DNA from: Salinimonas chungwhensis DSM 16280
GTDB lineage: Bacteria > Pseudomonadota > Gammaproteobacteria > Enterobacterales > Alteromonadaceae
Direction: 5' to 3'
Assembly (NCBI RefSeq): GCF_000378185.1
Contig: NZ_KB899383.1
Location: forward strand, 1-64,000
Length of the DNA stretch: 64,000 nt
The notes below the pieces were generated by a model. That model worked only from the letters and a program-made list of their open reading frames with translations. It did not search any database and had not been told where the DNA came from. The position numbers were made by a program, and so were the translations under genes. The stretch's first letter is position 1; every line of letters starts with the position of its first letter. Positions 1-8,771 of this stretch are shown here, piece by piece.

Positions 1-155
1 AGTGGTTATCCCCCTCGCAAAGGCAAGTTCCCAAGCATTACTCACCCGTCCGCCGCTCGTCATCTTCTAGCAAGCTAGAAATGCTACCGCTCGACTTGCA
101 TGTGTTAGGCCTGCCGCCAGCGTTCAATCTGAGCCATGATCAAACTCTTCAATTA
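1..155 (-). rRNA. rrs: 16S ribosomal RNA, 5' end (partial)
   Basis: Read on the minus strand this begins with the universal 16S 5' end (AATTGAAGAGTTTGATCATG) and continues through the conserved CTGGCGGCAGGCCTAACACA and GACGGGTGAGTAATGC segments. The V1 hairpin (TTTCTAGCTTGCTAGAA) is of the type seen in Alteromonas and close relatives. Only about the first 155 nt are present; the gene continues past the left edge. The exact mature 5' end is uncertain by one or two bases. Confidence 0.97.
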
Positions 156-230
156 AAAATCGAAAATCTATCTATGAATCGTCGGTTGACACTCTTAACG
201 AGTGCCCACACAGATTGTCTTGTTATAAAT

Positions 231-242
231 TGTTAAAGAGCA
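231..242 (-). promoter_or_regulatory. rrn leader boxA antitermination element
   Basis: On the minus strand the sequence is TGCTCTTTAACA, identical to the E. coli rrn boxA that recruits NusB/S10. It lies about 76 nt upstream of the 16S 5' end, the normal place in the leader transcript. Confidence 0.85.
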
Positions 243-341
243 ATTTGTCAGTCAACACTGTTGCCTGACACGCTTTTCAGTACTTGCTAAAAGCAACCTT
301 ACTTCGCGTTTGCTTCAGGCTTTACCCCGAAGCGGATGCGC

Positions 342-369
342 ATTTTACGCATTTCACTTTCTACGTCAA
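342..369 (-). promoter_or_regulatory. rrn promoter, proximal
   Basis: On the minus strand: -35 TTGACG (369-364), 16-bp spacer, -10 TAAAAT (347-342), followed by GCGCATCC. The short spacer and the GC-rich discriminator are typical of stringently controlled rRNA promoters. Confidence 0.75.
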
Positions 370-454
370 CACTTTTTTGAAATCTTTTTCTAAAAGGTAA
401 CTGCTTGAAAGCTATGTTCCGAATGTGCTGTTGCCCTCTCGAAACGTGGGGCGC

Positions 455-482
455 ATTCTACATGAGAAAATGTTCCCGTCAA
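455..482 (-). promoter_or_regulatory. rrn promoter, distal
   Basis: On the minus strand: -35 TTGACG (482-477), 16-bp spacer, -10 TAGAAT (460-455), then a GCGCCCC discriminator. It has the same architecture as the proximal promoter about 113 bp downstream, making a tandem rrn promoter pair. Confidence 0.8.
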
Positions 483-668
483 CACCTTTCTTACGATTAT
501 AGGACACTTCTTTGCAATCTTCGCTGAACGGCCTATTTTATCCACATAACTATTCACAATGTTACGTCTTTAGTCTACCTGTTAAACATAAAGTTGTTCT
601 AATTGTTTCAAGTGAGTAAACTATGAGCAGCCTCCAAGTACTATCAATAAAAATTTTAAGGAAGGTTT

Positions 669-1136
669 ATGAAAGTTGGCTTTATCCATTGCGTTGTTAT
701 CAGCGTGGTATTAGCTGCAGCCGGGTACTTTGTTTTCTCGTCTTCTGGTATGAATATGAGTTTACCTTTGTCTGTTGCAGCATCATTACTTATTGGTGGC
801 ATTGTTACGCCATGGTTGGCATCACTATTAAGTAATACATCTGATTCTCAGGAAGATACTGATATGGTTGCGAATGAAACCGCAACGTTATATGTCGGAA
901 ATCTGCCTTATAAGGCGAATGAAGAAGCAGTTAAGGATTACTTTAAAAGTTATATCAATGTGCAGTCAGTCCGACTTATGAAGGACCGCCGCACCGGTAA
1001 ACGAAAAGGTTATGGCTTTATAGAAGTTTTAACCGATGATGTTGATTCAGCTATTACTCAACTGAATGACAAAGTTTTTCTTGAGCGTACATTGAAAGTT
1101 CGGCCTGCCAAGGAAAAAGGCGAAACTGAGCAATAA
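669..1136 (+). CDS. membrane-anchored RRM-domain RNA-binding protein
   Basis: This 155-residue protein has two hydrophobic segments (about residues 5-24 and 31-54) followed by one RNA recognition motif (about 73-148). RNP2 is LYVGNL (74-79) and RNP1 is KGYGFIEV (113-120), with the aromatic residues expected to stack on RNA. Small soluble RRM proteins are common in gammaproteobacteria, and a form with an N-terminal membrane hairpin is also known as a hypothetical family. An AAGGAAGG Shine-Dalgarno at 658-665 supports the start at 669. A terminator follows directly, so it is probably monocistronic. The RNA target is unknown. Placing the RRM on the cytoplasmic face is inferred from the two-helix topology. 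Confidence 0.85.
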   Translation: MKVGFIHCVVISVVLAAAGYFVFSSSGMNMSLPLSVAASLLIGGIVTPWLASLLSNTSDSQEDTDMVANETATLYVGNLPYKANEEAVKDYFKSYINVQSVRLMKDRRTGKRKGYGFIEVLTDDVDSAITQLNDKVFLERTLKVRPAKEKGETEQ

Positions 1137-1140
1137 TAAC

Positions 1141-1166
1141 AAAACCCGGCAACTGCCGGGTTTTTA
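1141..1166 (+). terminator. Rho-independent terminator of the RRM gene
   Basis: Seven-base stem ACCCGGC/GCCGGGT with an AACT loop, followed by TTTTT, 5 bp after the stop codon at 1136. Confidence 0.85.
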
Positions 1167-1326
1167 CTTTCTGACACGCTTACCGTACCTCATTATCACA
1201 GCTGCACCATAAAACAACATTGGTTAAATACTTAACCCAACTCCGGTAAACTGATTGCAGCGCAAGATAATCCATCTACAATGCGTTGCTTCGAATTCTT
1301 ACCCAAAAAATGATGTGGAGACATTC

Positions 1327-2430
1327 ATGGCTGATCAGTCGCAACGACCAACAGAAGAAGCCTACCGAAAACAGCTAAGTGAAAAGGTTAAGCGTCTAGA
1401 TGACCTCTTAGCGCCTTTTAATGCGCCTGAATTAACGATATATCCCTCCGCCACAGAGCATTATCGGATGCGTGCCGAATTCAGAGTCTGGCATGACGGC
1501 GATGATCTCTACCACATCATGTTTGATCAGCAAACAAAAGAAAAATACCGGGTAGATACATTCCCGCCGGCCAGTGAAACGATTAATACAGCTATGGCTG
1601 TGCTCATAGAAAAATTGCGCAGCAATACAGTACTCAGAAACAAACTCTTTCAAATTGATTATTTAAGTGGTCTTAGCAACGAGCTGGTGATCAGCCTGCT
1701 TTACCATAAGCCGCTTAGTGATGAGTGGCAGCATGAAGCCACCAAACTCAGACAGGAACTGGCAGACATTTTGCCCGTGAATATTATTGGTCGCGCCCGC
1801 AAACAGAAACAGGTTATTGGTAATGACTTCATCATTGAAGCGCTTCCTGTGAAAGAAACCACCTATTACTTTAAACATATAGAAAATAGTTTTACCCAGC
1901 CAAATGCCCACGTTAACTGTGGAATGATTGAATGGGCAATGGGTGTATGTGAAAAAAATCAACGTGATCTTCTGGAGCTTTATTGTGGGTCGGGCAATTT
2001 TTCAATTCCGTTAGCACAGCAATTTCGGCGTGTGATCGGCACTGAAATCGCAAAGCCGTCTGTCGCAGCGGCGCAATACAATATCGATGTGAATAAAATT
2101 AATAATGTAGATATCGTCAGGCTTTCTGCAGAGGAATTTACGTGCGCTATGCGTAAAGAGCGCGCCTTTAGTCGTCTACAAGACATTGACCTGGACAGTT
2201 ATGATTTTGGAACAGTGTTGGTAGATCCGCCCCGGGCTGGGTTAGACGACGATTCACTCGCTATGATTCAGCAATATGAGCATATTATCTACATTTCCTG
2301 TAACCCGGAAACGCTCAGCAAAAACCTTGAAACATTAAGCAAAACCCATGATATAAGTCATGCAGCGTTGTTTGATCAGTTTCCTTTCACCCATCATATT
2401 GAAGCCGGTGTAAGGCTGGTAAAAAAATAA
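1327..2430 (+). CDS. trmA: tRNA (uracil(54)-C5)-methyltransferase TrmA
   Basis: S-adenosylmethionine-dependent enzyme that makes 5-methyluridine at position 54 of the tRNA T-loop. The 367-residue protein aligns by eye along its full length with E. coli TrmA: MRAEFR near the N-terminus, ENSFTQPN, the SAM motif [11 protein letters not shown], the DPPR motif, the nucleophile Cys325 in SCNPETL and the general base Glu359 near the C-terminus. These two match E. coli Cys324 and Glu358. The frame is open from 1255, but [16 protein letters not shown] at 1327, preceded by TGTGGAG, matches the family start. Its stop lies one base from the end of convergent fabR, an arrangement related to the E. coli sthA-fabR-yijD-trmA region. 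Confidence 0.95.
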   Translation: MADQSQRPTEEAYRKQLSEKVKRLDDLLAPFNAPELTIYPSATEHYRMRAEFRVWHDGDDLYHIMFDQQTKEKYRVDTFPPASETINTAMAVLIEKLRSNTVLRNKLFQIDYLSGLSNELVISLLYHKPLSDEWQHEATKLRQELADILPVNIIGRARKQKQVIGNDFIIEALPVKETTYYFKHIENSFTQPNAHVNCGMIEWAMGVCEKNQRDLLELYCGSGNFSIPLAQQFRRVIGTEIAKPSVAAAQYNIDVNKINNVDIVRLSAEEFTCAMRKERAFSRLQDIDLDSYDFGTVLVDPPRAGLDDDSLAMIQQYEHIIYISCNPETLSKNLETLSKTHDISHAALFDQFPFTHHIEAGVRLVKK

Positions 2431-2431
2431 G

Positions 2432-3034
2432 TTACTCTGCACTATAAACTGAGGCCCCCAGCTGCACAAACCGCAGCTGGGCCTTTACTCGTTCGCCGAT
2501 TTCGGCTCTAGAGCTGCGTTCTGCTTCGAGCGTTTCAGCACCAGCGCTAAACACCAGCCTTACCATGGCCTCTGCTTGCAGGCTGGCAATACTGTGTTCG
2601 GTTTTTTGCTGTTCAGCAATATAGTCCGTCAGTTCCTCAACAAAATGCTGGATTTCACGCAACACAGCTAAGCGATACGCAGCAGACGTTCCCGTATGCT
2701 CGCGTAATAACAAGCGAAAAACATTGCTATTGGCACAGATAAATTCAATAAACGTATCAACGGAGGTGTCAATGACTCCGCCGCCAGAGGCGATACGGCT
2801 TCTGGCCTGACGCATTAATTGTCGTAACGCTAATCCCGCTTCATCGACCAGGGTAAGTCCCAATTCATCCATATCTTTAAAATGGCGGTAAAATGAGGTA
2901 GGCGCAATACCCGCTGCCCGGGCGACTTCTCTAAGGCTAATAGCAGACAAGCTTCTGTTTTCATCAAGCAGTGAAAATGCGGCCTGGATAATACTTTGCC
3001 GGGTTTTTTGTTTCTGCTCCTGACGACTCAACAT
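2432..3034 (-). CDS. fabR: HTH-type transcriptional repressor FabR (TetR family)
   Basis: This 200-residue TetR-family protein closely resembles E. coli FabR, the repressor that tunes unsaturated fatty-acid synthesis to the acyl-CoA/acyl-ACP pool. The N-terminal HTH (about 25-65) includes [20 protein letters not shown]. It continues with [20 protein letters not shown], typical of FabR, and the ligand-binding half keeps FRLLLRE and EIQHF. A GGGAG precedes the ATG at 3034. It is divergent from a fatty-acid desaturase, with an FabR-like palindrome between them, so the desaturase is its likely target here. In E. coli the known targets are fabA and fabB. Confidence 0.93.
   Translation of the reverse strand: MLSRQEQKQKTRQSIIQAAFSLLDENRSLSAISLREVARAAGIAPTSFYRHFKDMDELGLTLVDEAGLALRQLMRQARSRIASGGGVIDTSVDTFIEFICANSNVFRLLLREHTGTSAAYRLAVLREIQHFVEELTDYIAEQQKTEHSIASLQAEAMVRLVFSAGAETLEAERSSRAEIGERVKAQLRFVQLGASVYSAE
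2453..2483 (+). terminator. hairpin inside the fabR 3' end, possible trmA terminator
   Basis: GCAGCTGGGCC at 2473-2483 pairs with GGCCC(CC)AGCTGC at 2453-2465, with a 7-nt loop, and is followed on the plus strand by TTT. It begins 22 bp past the trmA stop but inside the fabR coding sequence. The T tract is short, so activity as a terminator is uncertain. Confidence 0.35.
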
Positions 3035-3202
3035 TCTCTCCCACTTGTTTATACTTCTCTATTCTAATTGAAACAGCATCTTTCGTCGCTGTAACTTTCA
3101 CATCGTTAACTGCAAATTCGGTGAGTGCAATATTAAATTTCTTATACTTTTTCATTAAAATGCTGTCTGTAGCTTTACTAACCAGCCTCTAGCATATAAA
3201 TT

Positions 3203-3220
3203 AGCGAACAGTTGTAAGCT
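3203..3220. promoter_or_regulatory. FabR-like operator
   Basis: AGCGAACAGTTGTAAGCT is an 18-bp imperfect palindrome (AGC..ACA-NN-TGT..GCT) between fabR and the desaturase, ending 12 bp before the desaturase start codon. As I recall it, the FabR site before fabA/fabB in E. coli has the same AGCGTACA/TGT half-site layout. A TATAAA -10-like box lies just upstream (3195-3200), so binding would block the start of transcription. Confidence 0.6.
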
Positions 3221-3232
3221 GAGTTATGTTGA

Positions 3233-4360
3233 ATGAAAAAACCACCTTTAATCCTCACAAATTTACTTGTCTTTATCATCACTGGCGCTATCGCGTTCGT
3301 GGGAGTCCCCCTGTGGGCTGCTTACATTGGTTTTGATACAGCAGAAATTGTGACCGCTATTGTTCTGTTTTATTTTACAGGCATGTCTATTACCGCTGGG
3401 TATCATAGACTCTGGTCGCACAAAACCTATGACGCCAATATTGTTGTGCGCGTTGTGCTTGCTATTGGAGGCGCAATGGCATTGCAAAACAGTATTTTAC
3501 ACTGGTGCTCTGATCATCGGATTCATCATCGTCACGTTGATGATACCGAAAATGACCCCTATTCGGCGAAGCGCGGGCTGTGGTTTGCTCACATAGGCTG
3601 GATGTTAAGAGAGTACCAGGCTCATCGCTATGGTGATTACCGTAATTGCAAAGATTTGCAAAAAGATTCAGTGGTAATGTGGCAGCATAAGTATTATTTA
3701 CCTCTGGTATTGGCTACTAATTTGGGTATTCCTGCTTTTCTGGGCTGGTTAAACGGGGATATATTAGGAATGATGCTCATTGCCGGCGTTTTTCGGTTGG
3801 TTATGGTTCATCATGTAACATTCTTTATCAATTCTCTTGCTCATTTTTGGGGCCATCAGCCCTATACAGATGGTAATACTGCCCGTGACAACGGCATTTT
3901 AGCCTTTTTCACCTTTGGCGAGGGTTATCACAACTACCATCATATTTTTGAGTACGATTACAGAAATGGTATCCATTGGTGGCAGTTCGATCCTACTAAG
4001 TGGCTGATTCGCGGGTTATCGTTTGTTGGCTTGACTCGTAACTTACGTAAGGTCCCAGAAGAGCGTATTCAAAAAGCACGTGCAGCGATGCAATTGCAAA
4101 AAGCCAGTGCCAAGATATCTCATTTACCTAATGCCGATGAACTTATGCAAAAAATTCAATCGGAGTATGATGTACTGATGCAGAAAATGTCTGACTATTA
4201 CGCTGCTAAGAAACGTCTGATGCGGGTACGTCAGGAATGTCTTAAACGTAGCGTTGAGCGACTTGAGTTAGATTATAGTTACAAGGAGCTTAAAACCGCT
4301 CTTGCCTTACAACAGGAAAAATGGGTAAGGCTACTTCAGCTAAACTTTTCAATGGTATGA
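3233..4360 (+). CDS. acyl-CoA/fatty-acid delta-9-type desaturase
   Basis: Integral membrane non-haem di-iron desaturase of 375 residues. The three histidine boxes of the family are present: HRLWSH from His58, HRIHH from His95 and HNYHH from His233, with hydrophobic segments between them. It would insert a cis double bond into acyl chains at the cytoplasmic face of the inner membrane, using a reductase partner not seen here. After the core (to about residue 265) there is an about 100-residue helical, basic, Gln- and Lys-rich extension, rarer in the family. It is divergent from fabR with an operator between them. The substrate position (delta-9) is inferred from the family. Confidence 0.9.
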   Translation: MKKPPLILTNLLVFIITGAIAFVGVPLWAAYIGFDTAEIVTAIVLFYFTGMSITAGYHRLWSHKTYDANIVVRVVLAIGGAMALQNSILHWCSDHRIHHRHVDDTENDPYSAKRGLWFAHIGWMLREYQAHRYGDYRNCKDLQKDSVVMWQHKYYLPLVLATNLGIPAFLGWLNGDILGMMLIAGVFRLVMVHHVTFFINSLAHFWGHQPYTDGNTARDNGILAFFTFGEGYHNYHHIFEYDYRNGIHWWQFDPTKWLIRGLSFVGLTRNLRKVPEERIQKARAAMQLQKASAKISHLPNADELMQKIQSEYDVLMQKMSDYYAAKKRLMRVRQECLKRSVERLELDYSYKELKTALALQQEKWVRLLQLNFSMV

Positions 4361-4366
4361 AGAGAA

Positions 4367-4390
4367 AGCAGCCAAATGGCTGCTTTTTTT
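4367..4390 (+). terminator. terminator of the desaturase gene
   Basis: Stem AGCAGCC/GGCTGCT with an AAAT loop followed by a run of T, about 7 bp after the desaturase stop. The following 190 bp to the next start (4581) is AT-rich and shows no other gene. Confidence 0.85.
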
Positions 4391-4580
4391 GTGCTAAAAA
4401 TTATCCCTTTGCACTTTTTTTGTATAAAGTTAAACTCATAAATGCTTAAAGCCTGCATTAAACAATCATAATTTGAAAAATTGTTTTCTTGAATAATACT
4501 TTACTCAACAGCAGATTTTACGAGGTGGACCATTTAACGATGGCCGGCTTGCAAGGAAGAATCTAGAACACAGGGTTGAT

Positions 4581-6830
4581 ATGAATGATAATGAACTGTT
4601 TCAGTTTGCAGACGAGGAAAATGTCAGCTCGTACGCTGAGGATAAAAAACCCTGGATTGTTCTTAGCGTCGAAGACGATCCCGGCTATCAGCAATCATTA
4701 TTAATTGGTTTAAAATCACTTATTGTTACATCCCGTCCGATTCGGTGTATAACGGCCTCTTCGGCCACAGAGGCAGCTGCCATTATCGCTGATCGCGCTG
4801 ACATTGCGGTTATTTTGCTTGACGTTGTAATGGAACATGACGATGCCGGTCTATTTTTAGTTAATACGGTTCGCAACATATTGGGTAACAGTGAAGTTCG
4901 TATCATTTTGTTAACCGGGCAACCCGGAATGGCGCCGCGCCTGGATACTATGCGCGACTTCGATATCGACGAATACTGGAACAAAGTCGACCTTACTCAG
5001 GACAAACTGAGAACGGTGGTCGCCAGCAACATCCGCACCTGGCACTCTTTAACTCAGTTAACCAATGCCCGCCGTGGTCTGCAAATGATTGTCGATGCTT
5101 CCAGGGCAATCACATCCCGTCACGATGTTAATAGCTTCACACACACAGTACTTTTTGAGATTTCACGCTTGATTGGTGTGCCAGATAGTGGTGGCCTTGT
5201 CTGTGCTTACCTGTCCGGCAAGCAGCAATTGGAAGAGGGAAAGCTCATCGCTGCCACCGGTAGATTCAGCCGCCCTTCGCAGAGGTCTGTTAAAGCGCTT
5301 TTAAACAGCTTTCCAGAGGAAAAAGAAGAAATAACATTACTTTTTCAAAAAGCTGTAGCATCAGGTGAACATCAGTTTGATGGCACCTGGTCAGCGCTCT
5401 ATTTCTCTACTGAAGATATTAATGAGCATCATTATCTGTTCTTAGTAAAATCCCCCTGCCCATTGAAGCCGAATGACGTCTCATTGCTCACAGTATTTAG
5501 TGAGAACATTGACCACGGCTTTACCAATATTGCTCTGATGGATAAGCTTTCTTCTGTGGCTTACAAAGATTCGGATTTAAATATTGCGAACCGCAACTGG
5601 TTGAAGCGAGAATTCCAGAATTCAGCTAACTTCGATCGGCAAAATACTGCACTTGTACTGGTAAAGGTCGCCGATTTTTCGACCTGTGAAATTCTACTTG
5701 GTGAAGGCTATGCTATCGGCATGCTTAATGAAGCTCTCACTCAATTGCGACAGCGTCTGTCGCCGTGTTTTGCCATTGCCAGATTGGAAGAGGACACGTT
5801 TGCATTTTTAATCCATCATTCTCAACTACCTGTTTATAGTGAGCTCGAGGAACTTACTAGCCTGTCGATAACCCTCGAAGGCATCACCCACAAGTCTGAG
5901 TGCTTTATCGCGGTACTGAATATGGCAGATATTGACAATAATGAACCCGAGCGTGCAGTGAAGCTGGCCGAAGCAACATTACGCGCGGGGCATGCTGCCG
6001 GTGTAACAGTCCGTTATTATTCACCAAGTCTGCGCACTGACCTCGCCGCCCGCTACTTGCTGTTAAAAGAACTTCATTGTGCACTAAAAGACAACGCCGG
6101 TTTAATAGTTAGGTATCAACCCAAACATGACATGCTAACGGGTAAAATCGTAGGCGCAGAAGCGTTAGTTCGTTGGCAGCACCCGTTAAGAGGAGAGCTT
6201 TCTCCAGGTATATTCATGCCCGTTGCAGAAACATCAGGCCTTATCAACAAAATTGATATTCTGGTAATGCAGCAGGTTGTTAAGGATATTCAGAGTCTTA
6301 CCATGGACAACTTGTCTATTCCAATATCGTTTAATGTATCAATTAAAGATTTTGATACGCCGCTATTTATGGACTCATTTCAAGCCCTCATTAATAAGGG
6401 CGATATTGATCCTGCGTTATTAGAGATTGAAATTACTGAAACGCAGGCCATAGAAAATTACGAAAATATGGCAGAAATTTTAAAGGTTATATGTGCCAGT
6501 AAAGTACGCATCAGTATCGATGACTTTGGGACCGGTTACTCATCGCTGGCGCATATCTCTAAATTATCGGCACACACGTTTAAAGTTGATAAAACCTTTA
6601 TCGACCAGTTAACAGGGGATAAACCCAACACGGGTTTAGCCGTCATCAGGATGATGAAAAAACTGGGTGAAGAATTGAGCATCGGTCTTGTGGCAGAGGG
6701 CGTAGAAACAGAAGCTCAAAAAGCTATTTTGGTTGACGCCGGGTATGAAGTTGCACAGGGCTTTTTGTTTTCAAAACCGATGCCGTTGTCAGAGTTGATA
6801 ATGCTTTTAAAACACCAGCGACACCATTAG
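4581..6830 (+). CDS. response regulator, REC-DUF3369-degenerate GGDEF-EAL (c-di-GMP phosphodiesterase)
   Basis: This 749-residue regulator has a receiver domain (about 24-155; phosphoacceptor Asp81 in LLDVVM, TGQPG switch region, conserved Lys in NKVDLT), then a DUF3369 sensor-like region (about 160-335). The GGDEF-like domain has a signature degraded to EEDTF. A complete EAL domain (about 500-745) has EAL with Glu527 and DDFGTGYSSL. The intact EAL and ruined GGDEF predict a phosphodiesterase that lowers cyclic di-GMP, perhaps with the GGDEF-like part as a GTP sensor. The histidine kinase starts 9 bp downstream, so the two form an operon and a likely cognate pair. A paralogue lies at 11280-13505. 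Confidence 0.9.
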   Translation: MNDNELFQFADEENVSSYAEDKKPWIVLSVEDDPGYQQSLLIGLKSLIVTSRPIRCITASSATEAAAIIADRADIAVILLDVVMEHDDAGLFLVNTVRNILGNSEVRIILLTGQPGMAPRLDTMRDFDIDEYWNKVDLTQDKLRTVVASNIRTWHSLTQLTNARRGLQMIVDASRAITSRHDVNSFTHTVLFEISRLIGVPDSGGLVCAYLSGKQQLEEGKLIAATGRFSRPSQRSVKALLNSFPEEKEEITLLFQKAVASGEHQFDGTWSALYFSTEDINEHHYLFLVKSPCPLKPNDVSLLTVFSENIDHGFTNIALMDKLSSVAYKDSDLNIANRNWLKREFQNSANFDRQNTALVLVKVADFSTCEILLGEGYAIGMLNEALTQLRQRLSPCFAIARLEEDTFAFLIHHSQLPVYSELEELTSLSITLEGITHKSECFIAVLNMADIDNNEPERAVKLAEATLRAGHAAGVTVRYYSPSLRTDLAARYLLLKELHCALKDNAGLIVRYQPKHDMLTGKIVGAEALVRWQHPLRGELSPGIFMPVAETSGLINKIDILVMQQVVKDIQSLTMDNLSIPISFNVSIKDFDTPLFMDSFQALINKGDIDPALLEIEITETQAIENYENMAEILKVICASKVRISIDDFGTGYSSLAHISKLSAHTFKVDKTFIDQLTGDKPNTGLAVIRMMKKLGEELSIGLVAEGVETEAQKAILVDAGYEVAQGFLFSKPMPLSELIMLLKHQRHH

Positions 6831-6839
6831 ACAAAGTCA

Positions 6840-8714
6840 ATGCCATCTTTAAAAAGCGTGCTGTTCACTCACTCCCGAATTTTATGGTGGGTTATATCCT
6901 TTGTCATTTTAGCATTTCTGGCCGGCTTGATACGATACGAAAGAAAAATTGATTCACAGCTTGCGCTACTAAACAACGAGCACCTTAATTTGCTTGCATT
7001 GGGCAATACTGAATTTAATCGTCAGCTAGGTGATATTCGAAACAGTACCCGTTTGCTTAATTCACATGTACACGATCTGTTAATACAAAACAAAAATTTG
7101 CAGGCAGAGAAAGTTTTTCTCAGAGTTGGTGCAACGCTGGACAATTTGTCTCAATTGCGCTGGCTTGACCTACAGGGAAACGAAGTCATACGGATAAACT
7201 ATTCGGGTTTTACAGCCAAAAGCGTACCGCAAAAAAAACTGCAAAATAAAGCACACAGACCCTATGTAAATGCAATACGGTCAACGCTACCCGGCTCACT
7301 GCTGCTTTCTGAATTAAGCTTAAATAGGGAAAGTGGTCAGGTTTTTTTACCCTACCAGCCAACCATCAGAGCCATGCTTCATGTGCCCGCTACTCACCCG
7401 CTTGGAGAGGGATTTTTGATTGTTAATTACCGTCTCACTGAATTGATGGAATACATAAAGGATTTGAGATCCCCCCATGCTGCTCTGTATATGGCAGATG
7501 ACACACCGCAGTGGCTGGTCTATAGCGACCCCGCAAAAGAGTGGTCTGGAACAGCAGGCGGGCCCCCAGTCGATATTCCTGATACCTGGCAACAGTTGGA
7601 TAAAACCAATGCCGTATCGATTTATGTGGCAAGGAACCTGGAAATTTTCAGTATCAGCAAACTGTCCATCCAGCTCAGTGAGCGTGCTTCAGATATAAAA
7701 ACGCTTTATTTTATCGCCAGAACCCCGGCAGATTTTTATCAAAACTTGCGCAAAGAGGCGTTGTTGCCCGCCCTGCTTACTGCTTTACTAATTCTGATGG
7801 TCGGCGCTGTTGTAGTTTATCGTGAGCTTCGCGCTAGTCAGCGAATACAAAGATTGAGCCACAGGCTTGCCGCAGAGAAACAAGAGCTACAGGCCGCATT
7901 AGCCATACAGAAAAAATTACAAAATGAGCTGGTCGAAATAGAAAAGATGGCCTCTCTGGGGATGCTTGTGGCGGGGGTTGCCCATGAACTGAACACACCT
8001 TTGGGCGCTGCAATAATGTCTATAAGTAGTCAGCAGCATCGTTTGTATGAACTAAAAGAGCAGCTCGAAAATGGATTACGTAAATCACAATTAGACCAAT
8101 TCATCATGGATAATGATGCCTCATTGCAATTGGCCTTATCTAACTTGCAACGAGCCAGCGGCCTTATCAAGCGATTTAAGCGGCTCTCTGTAGATCGCGG
8201 CAGCGAACAGCTTACTCGCTTTCATCTTCGGCAGAACGTCAACGATATTGTCAGTGCTATGGCCCCCCAGATAAAGCATTCATTGGTCGATATTCGTATT
8301 GATATTTCGAATAGTATCTACCTGACTAGTTACCCGGGAATCTTGTCTCAGGTATTGCAGAATCTTTTAAATAACGGGCTAAGTCATGCGTTTTCAGCAG
8401 GCCAACACGGTATAATCACTATTCGCGCAGAACGGAGTCCTCAAAGAGTAAAATTGATGGTTGAGGATAATGGCAACGGTATTAGCAGCGAGGTGGCTGA
8501 CACGTTATTCGATCCATTTGTGACATCTGGACGCGGTAAAGGCAACTCAGGTCTGGGACTACATCTTGTTTATCAATGGGTAACTCAAATATTGGACGGC
8601 CATATCGATGTAGTTGAGACGTCAGGAGGAGGAACCACATTTATCTTAGACCTGGCGCTAACAGCCAGCAGCTCCAATACTGTCAATACGCCGGTCGAGG
8701 ACGATATGATCTGA
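6840..8714 (+). CDS. membrane sensor histidine kinase
   Basis: This 624-residue kinase has transmembrane helix 1 at about 12-30, a periplasmic sensor region of about 270 residues (possibly Cache-like), transmembrane helix 2 at about 305-327 and a coiled coil. The dimerisation/phosphoacceptor domain carries His382 in GVAHELNTP. The HATPase domain has N-box QNLLNNGLSHAF, VEDNGNGIS and GNSGLGLHLV. The insertion of about 60 residues after the H-box helix resembles ZraS/DctB-like kinases. It lies 9 bp after the REC-EAL regulator and should phosphorylate it. The signal is not evident from the sequence. The Shine-Dalgarno is weak, consistent with translational coupling. Confidence 0.9.
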   Translation: MPSLKSVLFTHSRILWWVISFVILAFLAGLIRYERKIDSQLALLNNEHLNLLALGNTEFNRQLGDIRNSTRLLNSHVHDLLIQNKNLQAEKVFLRVGATLDNLSQLRWLDLQGNEVIRINYSGFTAKSVPQKKLQNKAHRPYVNAIRSTLPGSLLLSELSLNRESGQVFLPYQPTIRAMLHVPATHPLGEGFLIVNYRLTELMEYIKDLRSPHAALYMADDTPQWLVYSDPAKEWSGTAGGPPVDIPDTWQQLDKTNAVSIYVARNLEIFSISKLSIQLSERASDIKTLYFIARTPADFYQNLRKEALLPALLTALLILMVGAVVVYRELRASQRIQRLSHRLAAEKQELQAALAIQKKLQNELVEIEKMASLGMLVAGVAHELNTPLGAAIMSISSQQHRLYELKEQLENGLRKSQLDQFIMDNDASLQLALSNLQRASGLIKRFKRLSVDRGSEQLTRFHLRQNVNDIVSAMAPQIKHSLVDIRIDISNSIYLTSYPGILSQVLQNLLNNGLSHAFSAGQHGIITIRAERSPQRVKLMVEDNGNGISSEVADTLFDPFVTSGRGKGNSGLGLHLVYQWVTQILDGHIDVVETSGGGTTFILDLALTASSSNTVNTPVEDDMI

Positions 8715-8771
8715 GGTGTTCTGAGCCCGTAGATTTAGCAACAAGGTTAAATTCAACAAGAGTGAACAGGC

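Noticed and set aside
2964-3155. 63-codon minus-strand frame overlapping the fabR start and upstream region
   Set aside because: It overlaps fabR in another frame, has no recognisable features and lies where the fabR promoter should be.
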